From positions 1 to 37,424 of the forward strand of contig NZ_JABFMU010000059.1 in assembly GCF_013359695.1 (NCBI RefSeq): a stretch of DNA of 37,424 nt, read 5' to 3'. The notes under the pieces were generated by a model. The model was given only the letters and a program-made list of their open reading frames with translations. It was not told the origin of the DNA and made no database searches. This DNA is from Pseudomonas sp. C2B4. GTDB lineage: Bacteria; Pseudomonadota; Gammaproteobacteria; Pseudomonadales; Pseudomonadaceae. Below, one piece after another: positions 6,524 through 15,283 of this stretch. Position 1 is the stretch's first letter; the number at the start of each line of letters is the position of its first letter. Made by a program: the position numbers and the translations under genes.

Positions 6524-9500
6524 ATGCCTGCATCCCCTACCCCACTTTTTTTTCCCGAAATCCGCCGCTCTACCGATCATTGGACCGAGCTTGGCAAAAT
6601 CCACGGGCTGACGCGCAAGGACTTCGAATGGCTGCGCCACGTGCAATGGGCCTCCCACGCGGCACGCCAGCAACAAACCCCGCCAATGCACGCCGAGAAA
6701 ATCCTGGTCAGCGTCGGGACGCCATCCCTTCCCCTGGCGGGCTGCTTTGTGTTGTATCCCATGCCGGATGACCACGGCGAAATTCTCTACACGCCCTACG
6801 CCGGAATAAAGAAATTCGCCAACCGCACGGCCCTGGCCGCACACCTCAAAAGCCAATTGGACAGCGCGGGCGAAGACGATGACTTGCTGGCGTTCATGTC
6901 ATTGCCCGCGCGTAAAACACTGGCCGAAGCCATCGACATCAAAGTCACCTTCGAGACCATCGACGGCGACATATTCCAGGATCAGCGCGCCGTTATCGAA
7001 GACAACCTGCACAGCAACGATCAGGCCATGGTCAACGAACTTCAACAACTGCCACCGCTCGACGCGCTGCTCGATGCCGTGCTGGAGCAATTGCTCGAAG
7101 CGGACTTTCCGACGCTGGATCAGCGTCAGACCCTGGTGAATTTCTATACCGAAACAGCGACCACCCCTGGCGACCTGAAAAATGCGAAATCCCGCCGCTG
7201 GGCCCACTCCATGTCCCTGCGTGAGGCCGTACTTTCGTTTTACCGCCATCAGCGCTGGCCGATCGGCCACCATGTCGAATTCTCGCATCCGCGACTGGCA
7301 CCGCTGCCCACTGACCAGAAACGCTGGCAGACAGCAGTCAAACGCGCGGCCGACGGCCTGATCAGTCAGTTGTCGACGCAATTGCAACGTTTCTGGAACC
7401 AGGCAAGCGTAGACGGCGCCACGCGTAGGGCGTTCTTCGCCCGCGCCCTCGGCGAAAGGGCGCGAGCGGATCTGCTGTTCAAGCGCGAGGACGGGATCGT
7501 ATCCCCGGAGCAAAGCCGCGCCCTGCACCCGTTGATCGTGCCGACGACGGGAACGCCCTCGACCCTGACCCTCGAAACGGTGCGTCTCTGGGAATATCCA
7601 CCCAACTACATAGAACTCGCGGGATCGCTGATGATCAGTCAGGGCAGCTCCCATGCCTTTCTTTACACACCCGTTCAAGGGTTTGAGGTGCTGGCGGACT
7701 ATGAAGAGCTGAAAGCCTCCCTGCGAGAAAAGTCCACGGTCGCCGGTCACGACGATGAGCTTTATGACCTCATGAGCCTGGACGAACGGCAGCGTTTCAT
7801 CGGCTTCCATGAGCCTCAGGTGTCGGGCTCGGTCGTCAGCGGCTCGGTGTTTACGACACTCTTCGAAGCAATCATTACCAAACAACTGCAAAATCTCGAA
7901 TACGCCATTCAGGTGTTCCGGCACAGTGACGGCGCGGTGAACATCCAGGCGTACTTCGACAAGGCGCTGGATATTCGCGCCATGATCAATGCGCGACTGC
8001 TGTCGCTGAATGCCCAGGGACGCTGGAGCACGCGACCGCTGATGTCGGGCAAACAACCCTCCCTGGTACTGGGCGACACGGCAGAAAGCCTGGCCAAAAC
8101 CTACCTTTCCGTTGAATCGGCTCTGCGCGAGAAGTTTGTGCAGCAACCCGTGACCACGCTGGCGATTCAACGAGCGTATCTGGAGGGCATCGAATCGGAT
8201 GTTGCCGACGCCTTTTCCGTTGGCCTGCGTGGAGAGGCTACCCTGCGCGAACTGAGCGGCACGTTGCGAAACGCCGATTGGCAAATCGTTGAAACCGTCT
8301 TCAACCAGGAGCGGGCGGAGCGAAAAAATCGCCTCGCCGTCAAGGGGTTTCACCCGGATGTCTTCTCACTGGTGCTTCAATGCACGGGCGAGGAGAACGT
8401 TCTGCCCTTGCCCAACTGCGTTTTGTTGACCGCCCGAGGTGGCCTCGATGTACAGCATTCCGGGCGTGCCATCCTATGGACGCCTGCGACCGGCCTGGAA
8501 GTCTTCGAGACCATCGGCAGCGCACGGCAGCAGTTGAACCTGCGTCTGTTCGATTCCGAAAAGCGCCTGAGTCTGCTGGACAATCTGTCCCCCGCTCAGC
8601 ACAAGTTCCACCGACGCTATTCGCTCCACTCGCTGCGCCTGATCGAGGGCAATGTTTTGCAGCATCTCGCGCGCGATGCCATTGACCACTTTCTGGCGCG
8701 TTGCGAACAAGTGCGCGCCTGGAAACTGACCGCCGCCCAACGGGGCAAAGCGCTCGATTCGCTGACGAACACGGTCATTGACACCAACTTGCGCAGGGCA
8801 ACCTCTATCGCCCAGGCGCTCACGCTCCAGCAGTCCTTGCCCGCGTGGCTCGGCATGGCGCCTGTCGAGGAACAGCAACTGCACATCGAGTTGCTGGAGC
8901 AGTACCGCCAGAGTGTCACCGACGACAAGGATTACCTGCACGGCATTCAACCGCTGAAGGACTATGCTCGGGAAACCTTGAAAACACTGCTGGACAGCCG
9001 GTTTTCCGGTACCGCGTTGCACCCCGACGATATCGAGATCACCCCCCACCTGTCCCTGGCCGGACCGGCGCAATCCCTGACCGATTTTGCCTTGAACCAC
9101 GTCAACGTGACCCAAGGCACAGGTTTCAACGTTGCCTCGAAAACCACCAGGCCGTTGCCTGCAAACCTGAACCAATCCGCGGTCAGGCAACTGCTGTCAG
9201 CGCTGGACATTCAAAAAAACTACACCCGGCAGGTCACGGACAGTCTGGTGACCGACAGCACCCAAGCGGTGCCCCGTTGGCAGCGCTTTGTGCGACAAGT
9301 GCCCTGGCAACTCCTGCATCACGCCCACGAACTGAAGCTGCAACAACGGTTGTCCAACGGCGCCTTTGACCTTATCCGACAGGTGCTGGACATGCCGGAT
9401 GCCGTGGCGAGGGCGACGGTCAAGGGTGCCCACGCCATCGTTCGGCCGCTGCAACTGATCAAGACGGCCAAGGCCAACCCGGTCGCGGCTCAGGGTCTGT

Positions 9501-11347
9501 ATTTGATCGGTCCCGGGGACGGCCGGAAAGGCCCGCAAATCTTGTATGCCCCTTATTACAGCGGTGGGGTTTTCATTGAGTTCGAAGAGGATGCCAGTGT
9601 TGTCGCGGCGTTCAATGTACCCGGTCCATTGCAGGAATTACTGCTGCGTCGCCTGCCGGACAATGAGCGCTCGGTATTTCGTAACCTGTTGAGGTCCTCG
9701 GTCGGCAAAGAGAGTGAAATAACCCTCGGTTCCTCTGTCATCGGCGGTCATTTGCTGACCCACCTGTTCAACGACAACGCCGCTCTGCTGCCACGGATGC
9801 TTGCCAGTCGGACTGAAACCGATGGCGCCTCGGACTGGGAAACGGTCAAGCCGTTGTTCAGTGCCGGCATCAACCTGATTTCCGGCCTGCTACCCGGAAA
9901 ACTCGCTTATGGGAAATTTCTGTGGCAAGCCTACGACGACTTCAAGGATTCGGCCGAAGCGTTGCAGGATCATCACTGGAAAAATGCATTGCGCAATTTC
10001 ATCAGCGGTGCGGCCCAGATGGTCTCGTTGGGCAAATTGTCGCTGGAAAGCGGGACCGAAACGGCGGTCACACCTTCTGCCTCCACAACGCCGGCCCCAC
10101 CCCCTGTGAGCGCATTGCAATGGTCACAGGTGGAATCGACCTCACCACAACGCACCCTGTTGCAGCATTTTGAAACCTCGTACGTGCAATTGAAGGATCT
10201 TGCAAAGGACAGCAAGGATGGCACTTATCGGGACGCCACCGGCAAACATCAATACGCCCCCATCGCCGGCAAGGTTTATCCCGTGAAAAAAAACGGGGCG
10301 GTGTGGCGGATGGTCAACGGCGAGCAGGAAGGGTCTGTCTTGCAGACCACCTCCAACAACGAACGGGTGATCGATCCGGACATGCACACCGTCCACTACG
10401 GCAAGACCCTGTCGACCATGCACAACCGATTCGTCGCCAGCCAGGAAGCTCGGTATGTTTTGAACATCGAAGCGCGAGGCATGGCCGAAATCCGGGCCAG
10501 GTTCCCGGAAAGGGCTGCCATGATCGTAAGAGCCGTCGATATGGCCCGCTACTATGCATTCAACAGCCTGCATAATCTTTGGCTGCGCAAGACACACCCT
10601 TCAGTGACACGAATGGATGCGTTTCTAAAAGAATTCTTTGATGTCAGCACGGTGGACACCGGTTTGCTGGACAAAATCAGTGAGGTCATCGTTCCCGTCT
10701 GCCTGGCGCTGGTGGACCCTGACTACGATTTGCTCAGTGGTGAACGACTGATCGTGGGTTCAAACAAGTACTCGTCTTCCAATGTGATCGCTTTCGTCAA
10801 TCCGCGTGATCCGGACAGGCGCGTGCATCTCTCGGAGCATTTTTTCAAACAGCAACTGGAGTGGTATGAACACTCACTGACCGAGCCCTTCGATGTCAAC
10901 GCCCATGCCATGGCATCCGGGATCACCCACGAATTGGCTCATCTGGTTAAAAAAGCAGTGGACATTGTGTATCTGGAGGCACGGCGTCCGTTCAGCGATC
11001 TTGTTGAGATCATCACCGGTGAAGGGCAGGCGATGAAGCAAACCCAGGTCGAGCTTCAGCGAGAAGCACTGTCGTTGCAGACCCCGAGGGAACAGTTATT
11101 TGCCCGCTGGAACGAAAAACTGAAAACATGGCTCAGCTTCGATTCGCTGACCAGTGCAAGGGAAGAGTGCGATGCGATCCTTGACATTACCGGATGCGAA
11201 ACCATTGATCAGGCCCGGGATGCCTTCCTGGATACGCAGAACGCCGACTACCGAATCAACATCATTTTGCGTAATGCCGACTCGATCGCGATGCTGATCA
11301 GCGAACTGGGTCGACAATTGGACCCGGTGCCAGTGACCACCCACTGA
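6524..11347 (+). CDS. Giant toxin-like protein with DUF6543-type repeats and C-terminal HExxH domain
   Basis: A 1607-residue protein resembling the large Pseudomonas proteins annotated as 'dermonecrotic toxin domain' or DUF6543. A module with the core ILYTP-x-G-hydrophobic-F occurs four times, near residues 87 (ILYTPYAGIKKF), 379 (FLYTPVQGFEVL), 650 (ILWTPATGLEVF) and 1006 (ILYAPYYSGGVF). A hydrophobic, glycine-rich stretch covers about 1105-1180 (SAGINLISGLLPGKLAYGKF). A Pro/Thr/Ser linker follows near 1185-1197. From about 1234 there is a distinct C-terminal domain with HELAH at 1469-1473, a zinc metallopeptidase signature. There is no signal peptide, and no adjacent immunity, chaperone or secretion gene. 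Codon use matches the host. The ATG has only a weak ribosome binding site. Toxicity, target and export route are inference. Confidence 0.75.
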   Translation: MPASPTPLFFPEIRRSTDHWTELGKIHGLTRKDFEWLRHVQWASHAARQQQTPPMHAEKILVSVGTPSLPLAGCFVLYPMPDDHGEILYTPYAGIKKFANRTALAAHLKSQLDSAGEDDDLLAFMSLPARKTLAEAIDIKVTFETIDGDIFQDQRAVIEDNLHSNDQAMVNELQQLPPLDALLDAVLEQLLEADFPTLDQRQTLVNFYTETATTPGDLKNAKSRRWAHSMSLREAVLSFYRHQRWPIGHHVEFSHPRLAPLPTDQKRWQTAVKRAADGLISQLSTQLQRFWNQASVDGATRRAFFARALGERARADLLFKREDGIVSPEQSRALHPLIVPTTGTPSTLTLETVRLWEYPPNYIELAGSLMISQGSSHAFLYTPVQGFEVLADYEELKASLREKSTVAGHDDELYDLMSLDERQRFIGFHEPQVSGSVVSGSVFTTLFEAIITKQLQNLEYAIQVFRHSDGAVNIQAYFDKALDIRAMINARLLSLNAQGRWSTRPLMSGKQPSLVLGDTAESLAKTYLSVESALREKFVQQPVTTLAIQRAYLEGIESDVADAFSVGLRGEATLRELSGTLRNADWQIVETVFNQERAERKNRLAVKGFHPDVFSLVLQCTGEENVLPLPNCVLLTARGGLDVQHSGRAILWTPATGLEVFETIGSARQQLNLRLFDSEKRLSLLDNLSPAQHKFHRRYSLHSLRLIEGNVLQHLARDAIDHFLARCEQVRAWKLTAAQRGKALDSLTNTVIDTNLRRATSIAQALTLQQSLPAWLGMAPVEEQQLHIELLEQYRQSVTDDKDYLHGIQPLKDYARETLKTLLDSRFSGTALHPDDIEITPHLSLAGPAQSLTDFALNHVNVTQGTGFNVASKTTRPLPANLNQSAVRQLLSALDIQKNYTRQVTDSLVTDSTQAVPRWQRFVRQVPWQLLHHAHELKLQQRLSNGAFDLIRQVLDMPDAVARATVKGAHAIVRPLQLIKTAKANPVAAQGLYLIGPGDGRKGPQILYAPYYSGGVFIEFEEDASVVAAFNVPGPLQELLLRRLPDNERSVFRNLLRSSVGKESEITLGSSVIGGHLLTHLFNDNAALLPRMLASRTETDGASDWETVKPLFSAGINLISGLLPGKLAYGKFLWQAYDDFKDSAEALQDHHWKNALRNFISGAAQMVSLGKLSLESGTETAVTPSASTTPAPPPVSALQWSQVESTSPQRTLLQHFETSYVQLKDLAKDSKDGTYRDATGKHQYAPIAGKVYPVKKNGAVWRMVNGEQEGSVLQTTSNNERVIDPDMHTVHYGKTLSTMHNRFVASQEARYVLNIEARGMAEIRARFPERAAMIVRAVDMARYYAFNSLHNLWLRKTHPSVTRMDAFLKEFFDVSTVDTGLLDKISEVIVPVCLALVDPDYDLLSGERLIVGSNKYSSSNVIAFVNPRDPDRRVHLSEHFFKQQLEWYEHSLTEPFDVNAHAMASGITHELAHLVKKAVDIVYLEARRPFSDLVEIITGEGQAMKQTQVELQREALSLQTPREQLFARWNEKLKTWLSFDSLTSAREECDAILDITGCETIDQARDAFLDTQNADYRINIILRNADSIAMLISELGRQLDPVPVTTH

Positions 11348-11360
11348 CAACCCACGCCCC

Positions 11361-11464
11361 CTCTAGGATCGAGCGCTGCTCGCGATGGATGCCAGAGCGA
11401 CGCGGCTTATCAGCTACGCCGCGTTATCGTTGATGTTTATCGCGAGCGGCGCTCGCCCCTACAG
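11361..11464. repeat. Intergenic palindrome, GAGCGAGCCTGCTCGCGA family (diverged copy)
   Basis: Left arm CTAGGATCGAGCGCTGCTCG and right arm CGAGCGGCGCTCGCCCCTAC are imperfect inverted copies around a GATGGATGCC...GTTATCGTTGATG centre. The centre resembles those of the copies at 15667 and 16312. Here GCGC replaces the usual AGCC in the arm on both sides, so the change is compensated and the hairpin kept. It lies after the giant gene and may serve as its terminator. The remaining bases 11465-11629 hold no clear promoter, Fur box or iron-starvation box. Confidence 0.75.
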
Positions 11465-11629
11465 ATCGTTTTGATCATTTTTTCACGTCGTTTAAGGATA
11501 CTGCTGCTCACCGGCGTGCCTTTGCGTTCACGCACGCGAAAAAAATCCGCACTTTGATGTTTAATTGCCATGATCGATGTTCTCGCAGGCTGCCCTCAAG
11601 GTTAGAATGGCGTAAATCAGGATGAGTCA

Positions 11630-12634
11630 ATGACCGACAGCCCTATCTCACAAGCCGAATACGACGCCATCACCGATGCCGCGGCGCATTGGTGCATGCG
11701 CTTGCACGCCGATGATTGCACCCCGCAGGAACGCCTGGCGTTCGAGCAGTGGCGCGATGCTCATCCGCTGCATGCCTTCGAGTACGAGGCCATGCTGGAA
11801 ATCTGGGACGTCGCGGGCGATCTGCCGCGCCCGGAGCCTGTCGTCGTGCCGCTGCTGCAAGCAAAACCCCAGACACCCTGGCGCACCTTTGGCATGGCCG
11901 CCGCCGTGTGCGCGCTGGCGCTGCCTTTGGCGGCCTACAGTGGCTGGAACCTGGGATGGCTGCCCAATTCGTATCAGCACTTCGAGGCCACCGACAATGT
12001 GCGTCAGGTCACCTTGAAGGATGGCAGCCAGGTCGAACTGAACCTGGGCAGCGAGTTGACCTACAGCAACTACAAGGATCATCGCCAGGTCACCCTGAAA
12101 AAGGGCGAGGCCTTCTTCAAAGTCAGCCATGACACCACCCACCCTTTCGTCGTCAAGGCGGCCGAAGGCAAGATCCGGGTCACCGGCACCCAATTCAATG
12201 TCTGGATGTATGAAGATCAGGTGAAAGTGAACCTGATCGAAGGTTCGGTACTGGTCAGCAGCAACGATGACCTGCCGGGAGACGGCTTGAGACTGGGCCC
12301 ATCGATGCAGGCGAGCTATCGCCATGGCGATTTCATTCCACGCATCAGCCAGACCTACGACGGTGACAATTCCCTGGCCTGGCGCAGCGGCAAACTGGTA
12401 CTGGATAATCTGGCGCTGAACGATGCGCTGCCACTGATCAATCGTTATCTGGAAACCCCGCTGCTGGTGGCCGACAACAACACCGGCGCGATCCGCATCG
12501 GCGGCATCTACAACATCAAGGAACTAAACACCCTGGTAGCGACCCTGCCCAAGGTGCTGCCGGTCTACCTGACCCGTAACAAGGACGGCAATCCGGTCCT
12601 CAACTCCATTCCGCAACGCACTCCGAAAAGCTGA
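11630..12634 (+). CDS. fpvR: FpvR-like FecR-family anti-sigma factor
   Basis: A 334-residue single-pass inner-membrane regulator. The N-terminal cytoplasmic sigma-binding region (DAAAHWCMRLHADDCTPQERLAFEQW) matches the FecR N-terminal domain. One membrane helix spans about residues 86-104. The periplasmic FecR domain follows (VRQVTLKDGSQVELNLGSEL, FVVKAAEGKIRVTGTQFNVW), then a C-terminal part that would contact the signalling domain of a TonB receptor (LNDALPLINRYLETPLLVAD). In P. aeruginosa FpvR holds sigma factors PvdS and FpvI in check until ferripyoverdine binds FpvA. The name rests on length, overall similarity and the convergent pvdQ neighbour. No sigma factor or receptor gene adjoins it, which is unusual for FecR proteins. 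GGA lies about 8 bases before the ATG. The TGA is part of the terminator stem. Confidence 0.75.
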   Translation: MTDSPISQAEYDAITDAAAHWCMRLHADDCTPQERLAFEQWRDAHPLHAFEYEAMLEIWDVAGDLPRPEPVVVPLLQAKPQTPWRTFGMAAAVCALALPLAAYSGWNLGWLPNSYQHFEATDNVRQVTLKDGSQVELNLGSELTYSNYKDHRQVTLKKGEAFFKVSHDTTHPFVVKAAEGKIRVTGTQFNVWMYEDQVKVNLIEGSVLVSSNDDLPGDGLRLGPSMQASYRHGDFIPRISQTYDGDNSLAWRSGKLVLDNLALNDALPLINRYLETPLLVADNNTGAIRIGGIYNIKELNTLVATLPKVLPVYLTRNKDGNPVLNSIPQRTPKS

Positions 12635-12665
12635 AGGCCGCCACCCTTGCGGGGAGCGGCCTTCA
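12632..12665. terminator. Bidirectional terminator between fpvR and pvdQ
   Basis: TGAAGGCCGC (12632-12641) pairs perfectly with GCGGCCTTCA (12656-12665) around a 14-base loop. The fpvR stop codon is the first triplet of the stem. No strong T-run follows on either side, so efficiency is uncertain, but the position between convergent genes supports the role. Confidence 0.75.
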
Positions 12666-12689
12666 TCCATCGTTCAAACACCTGTCACT

Positions 12690-15035
12690 TTACTGCGCTG
12701 CCACCTTCCCGGCCTTTTCGTCCTGTTCACGGATCGTCTGCGCCTGATAGTGCGGATCGGACTTGATCTGCTGCTCGGTGAACGGCAACACGCTCAGCTG
12801 CTTCTTCGAGAAGGCCAGGGTCTGGTCATTGGCATATTTCGAAGCGGGGTCGCTGGACAGCGAGAACGCCAGCAGCCCTTTGGCCTGCGGTCCCTTTTCA
12901 TCGAAGGTCACCACTTGCAGGTAGCTGGTGCCGCTGACGACTTCACGCTTGCCATCGGTGCGGGGCACGCTCTGAATCGCGTTGTACACGCCCAACGCCC
13001 CCGGACCGCCGTGGATCGGCGTTTGCCGGCCGCCACTGCTGACCACCTGAATATCGCCCCAATGGCTGTCCGGCTTCAGCCCTGACGCATTGACCTGCTC
13101 GACCGATGCCAGCATGGCCTGGCGCAGCGCCTGCGCCACTTCCGGCCGGTCGACCGCCAAGCCACGCGGTGTGTGTTGCGGATCGTTCGGATCGAACGCC
13201 ACACGCCAGACATCCGGGGCCTGCTCCAGAGGCGCCATGACATTCTGGAAATGCACGAAGCCCAGGCCACTGTCGAGGTTCGCCTTGCGGTCCCAGGCTT
13301 TGAGGCTGGCGCACAGCGAGGCCAGTGTTTTCCCATCGGCACCCAGGTCGGACGCGCAGAATTGCAGCAGGTCCGGCATCACCTGCGCGGCCTGATACAC
13401 CTGATCGTCCATCACCATGTGTTGCAGATCCGTGGCCTTGAGCGGACCGGCCTTGGCCAGCGTAGCCAGGCGATCCAGCGCGAAACGCGAGCGCAGGCCC
13501 AATGGCTGGCCGTCCTGGCTGATCAACGGCGAAAAACCGGTCAGCGGCTGCGCCGGATTGGCCATCCATGCCGAGTCGTTGGAGTGTTGCACGAAGTCCT
13601 TGCGCAACAGTTGCGGCAGCTTGTCCGAGGCATAAATGCCCTTTTGCGCGGCCTGCGGGTCGATGTCCCAGGCACAGGCGCTGTTGGAGCCGTCGAGGAC
13701 GATCATCTGCAGGCCGATGCGCGGATCGCTGCACTGTGCCAGCTTCTCGGCGCTGACGTTCGGCACCACCGACAGGTTCATGTACAGCGTTTGCCCCTGA
13801 TCGTCCGCCGCCAGGGTATTGACCCACGGAATCCCCTGGATCTTGTGGACGCTGGCCTGAAATTCCTTGAGGTTGTCGGCACGGTTCATGGCGTACCACT
13901 GCTGCAATACGCGGTCGTTATCCAGGTTGGCGTCACGCAAGCTGTAGGCAAACTGGTTATCCCAGTCCAGTTTGCCGGGCCATTGCACGATCGGGCCGAA
14001 CTGCGAGCTGTAAACCACATGGGAAACCGCCTTGACCGATCCGTCCGGCTGCCTCACATCGACCGTCAGCGTCTGTTTCTGCATGGGCAGGGATTGGCCG
14101 TCGAGCAGGTAACGGGTCGAATCCTTGGGGTCCAGTTGCAGGCGGTACAGGGTGAAATGCTTGGACGAGTCCACGGTGTGGGTCCAGGCCAGGTGCTGGT
14201 TGAAGCCGATGTTGATCACCGGCAAACCGGGCAACGCCGCGCCCATCACATCGAGCTTGCCGGGAATGGTCAGGTGCATCTGATAAAAGCGCATGCCGCC
14301 GACCCACGGAAAATGCGGATTGGCCAGCAACATGCCGCGCCCGTTGAAGGAACGTTCGCCGCCTACGGCAACGGCATTGCTGCCACGGTCGAGGGCGAAA
14401 CGCTGCATGCGCGAGTCGGCTACCTGAAACGCCGACTGTTTTCCGGCATTCGTCGTGGCGACAGCCGGTGGCGTAGCGCCTGCCAATGCTTCGGCAAACT
14501 GCCCCACACCACCTTCCACCAGCAGGCGACGGGTCAACTTGACCAGGTCCTCGGCGGTGATTTCCCGCACCCAGTCACCCTGGCACTGCTGCGGCAGCCC
14601 CTGGGTCCGACGTTCTGTCAGGGAGCGGTTATAACCGGCCACATAGCCCTCGATCAGCGCCTGCACCTCAGGGGGTTGCGCCTGCCAGAACCCGGCAACG
14701 GCCTGCGGTGTGTTCAACCAGGTGAAAAACAGATCGCTGACCTGGTTCTCGCGCTCTTCAACCGTGAGCTGATCCGGACCGAAAAACCGTGAGCGTTGAC
14801 CGTTCACCGTGGCAATCTCATTGGCCAGCAAACACAGGTTATCCTGAGCGTAGGCATAGCCGATTCCGTAACCGAGCCCCCGCTCGTTCTCGGCCCGAAT
14901 ATGCGGCACGCCGAAACTGGTCCGGCGGATATCGGCACTGGCCTGCTCAGGCTGGCTGCGCGCATTCGCCGCAAGACTCAGCCCCAGAAACACACCCGCC
15001 AGGCTCAACCTGGTTAACTGGCTGGAAATAATCAC
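12690..15035 (-). CDS. pvdQ: Acyl-homoserine-lactone acylase / pyoverdine maturation acylase PvdQ
   Basis: A 781-residue periplasmic Ntn-hydrolase of the penicillin amidase family. PvdQ removes the fatty acyl chain from acylated ferribactin during pyoverdine maturation and can also cleave long-chain acyl-homoserine lactones. Landmarks match PvdQ closely: FGVPHIRAENERGLGYGIGY, LTRRLLVEGGVGQFAEAL, the autocatalytic cut site before S219 in LDRGSNAVAVG, and MLLANPHFPWVGGMRFYQMH. The GTG at 15035 is chosen because GGAG precedes it by 5 bases and it starts a good signal peptide (LTRLSLAGVFLGLSLAANA); the ATG frame from 15098 would put a charged stretch first. An iron-starvation box sits about 140 bases upstream. 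It converges on fpvR and diverges from the Fur-like gene. Confidence 0.92.
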   Translation of the reverse strand: MIISSQLTRLSLAGVFLGLSLAANARSQPEQASADIRRTSFGVPHIRAENERGLGYGIGYAYAQDNLCLLANEIATVNGQRSRFFGPDQLTVEERENQVSDLFFTWLNTPQAVAGFWQAQPPEVQALIEGYVAGYNRSLTERRTQGLPQQCQGDWVREITAEDLVKLTRRLLVEGGVGQFAEALAGATPPAVATTNAGKQSAFQVADSRMQRFALDRGSNAVAVGGERSFNGRGMLLANPHFPWVGGMRFYQMHLTIPGKLDVMGAALPGLPVINIGFNQHLAWTHTVDSSKHFTLYRLQLDPKDSTRYLLDGQSLPMQKQTLTVDVRQPDGSVKAVSHVVYSSQFGPIVQWPGKLDWDNQFAYSLRDANLDNDRVLQQWYAMNRADNLKEFQASVHKIQGIPWVNTLAADDQGQTLYMNLSVVPNVSAEKLAQCSDPRIGLQMIVLDGSNSACAWDIDPQAAQKGIYASDKLPQLLRKDFVQHSNDSAWMANPAQPLTGFSPLISQDGQPLGLRSRFALDRLATLAKAGPLKATDLQHMVMDDQVYQAAQVMPDLLQFCASDLGADGKTLASLCASLKAWDRKANLDSGLGFVHFQNVMAPLEQAPDVWRVAFDPNDPQHTPRGLAVDRPEVAQALRQAMLASVEQVNASGLKPDSHWGDIQVVSSGGRQTPIHGGPGALGVYNAIQSVPRTDGKREVVSGTSYLQVVTFDEKGPQAKGLLAFSLSSDPASKYANDQTLAFSKKQLSVLPFTEQQIKSDPHYQAQTIREQDEKAGKVAAQ

Positions 15036-15173
15036 ACTCGCTCCTGATCGAAAAACGATGGTCACAGTTCTGCGTACTGACACGCACTGCGCATTCATTC
15101 AAGGACGAAGCAAACGGCAAAAATTTAGGAGAAGGGACCGCGACCCAGCGGCGTCTTACAGAGCAATAACGCC

Positions 15174-15197
15174 ACGATGACGAAATTTCTACATTTA
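15174..15197 (-). promoter_or_regulatory. PvdS-type iron-starvation box of pvdQ
   Basis: On the minus strand TAAAT (15197-15193), exactly 16 bases, then CGT (15176-15174) match the TAAAT-N16/17-CGT iron-starvation box bound by RNA polymerase carrying PvdS. The orientation is correct for pvdQ, leaving a leader of roughly 130 bases. PvdS dependence of the gene is inferred from this match and from what is known of P. aeruginosa pvdQ. Confidence 0.75.
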
Positions 15198-15283
15198 AGT
15201 CTTCATGATTTGCGTGGCTCATACGTCTTGTTAGGTAAGAGCACCCATTTTTCCTGATCAGGCTCTGAAAAGGAGTTTTTGCA

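Noticed and set aside
6899..8353. 484-codon minus-strand open frame inside the giant toxin-like gene
   Set aside because: The plus-strand frame is open for 1607 codons with repeated motifs and sensible domains; the antisense product is compositionally a shadow. I also considered it as an immunity gene but found no support.
11465..11629. Possible Fur box upstream of fpvR
   Set aside because: GATC-rich and TTTT-rich stretches do not approach the GATAATGATAATCATTATC consensus in any alignment I tried by eye.
11613..11640. TAAAT upstream of fpvR considered as an iron-starvation box
   Set aside because: CCG, not CGT, stands 16 bases downstream and that position already lies inside the fpvR coding sequence.
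13173..14792. 539-codon plus-strand open frame inside pvdQ
   Set aside because: It is antisense to the well-conserved PvdQ coding sequence and its translation is Arg/Gln/His-rich without recognisable structure.
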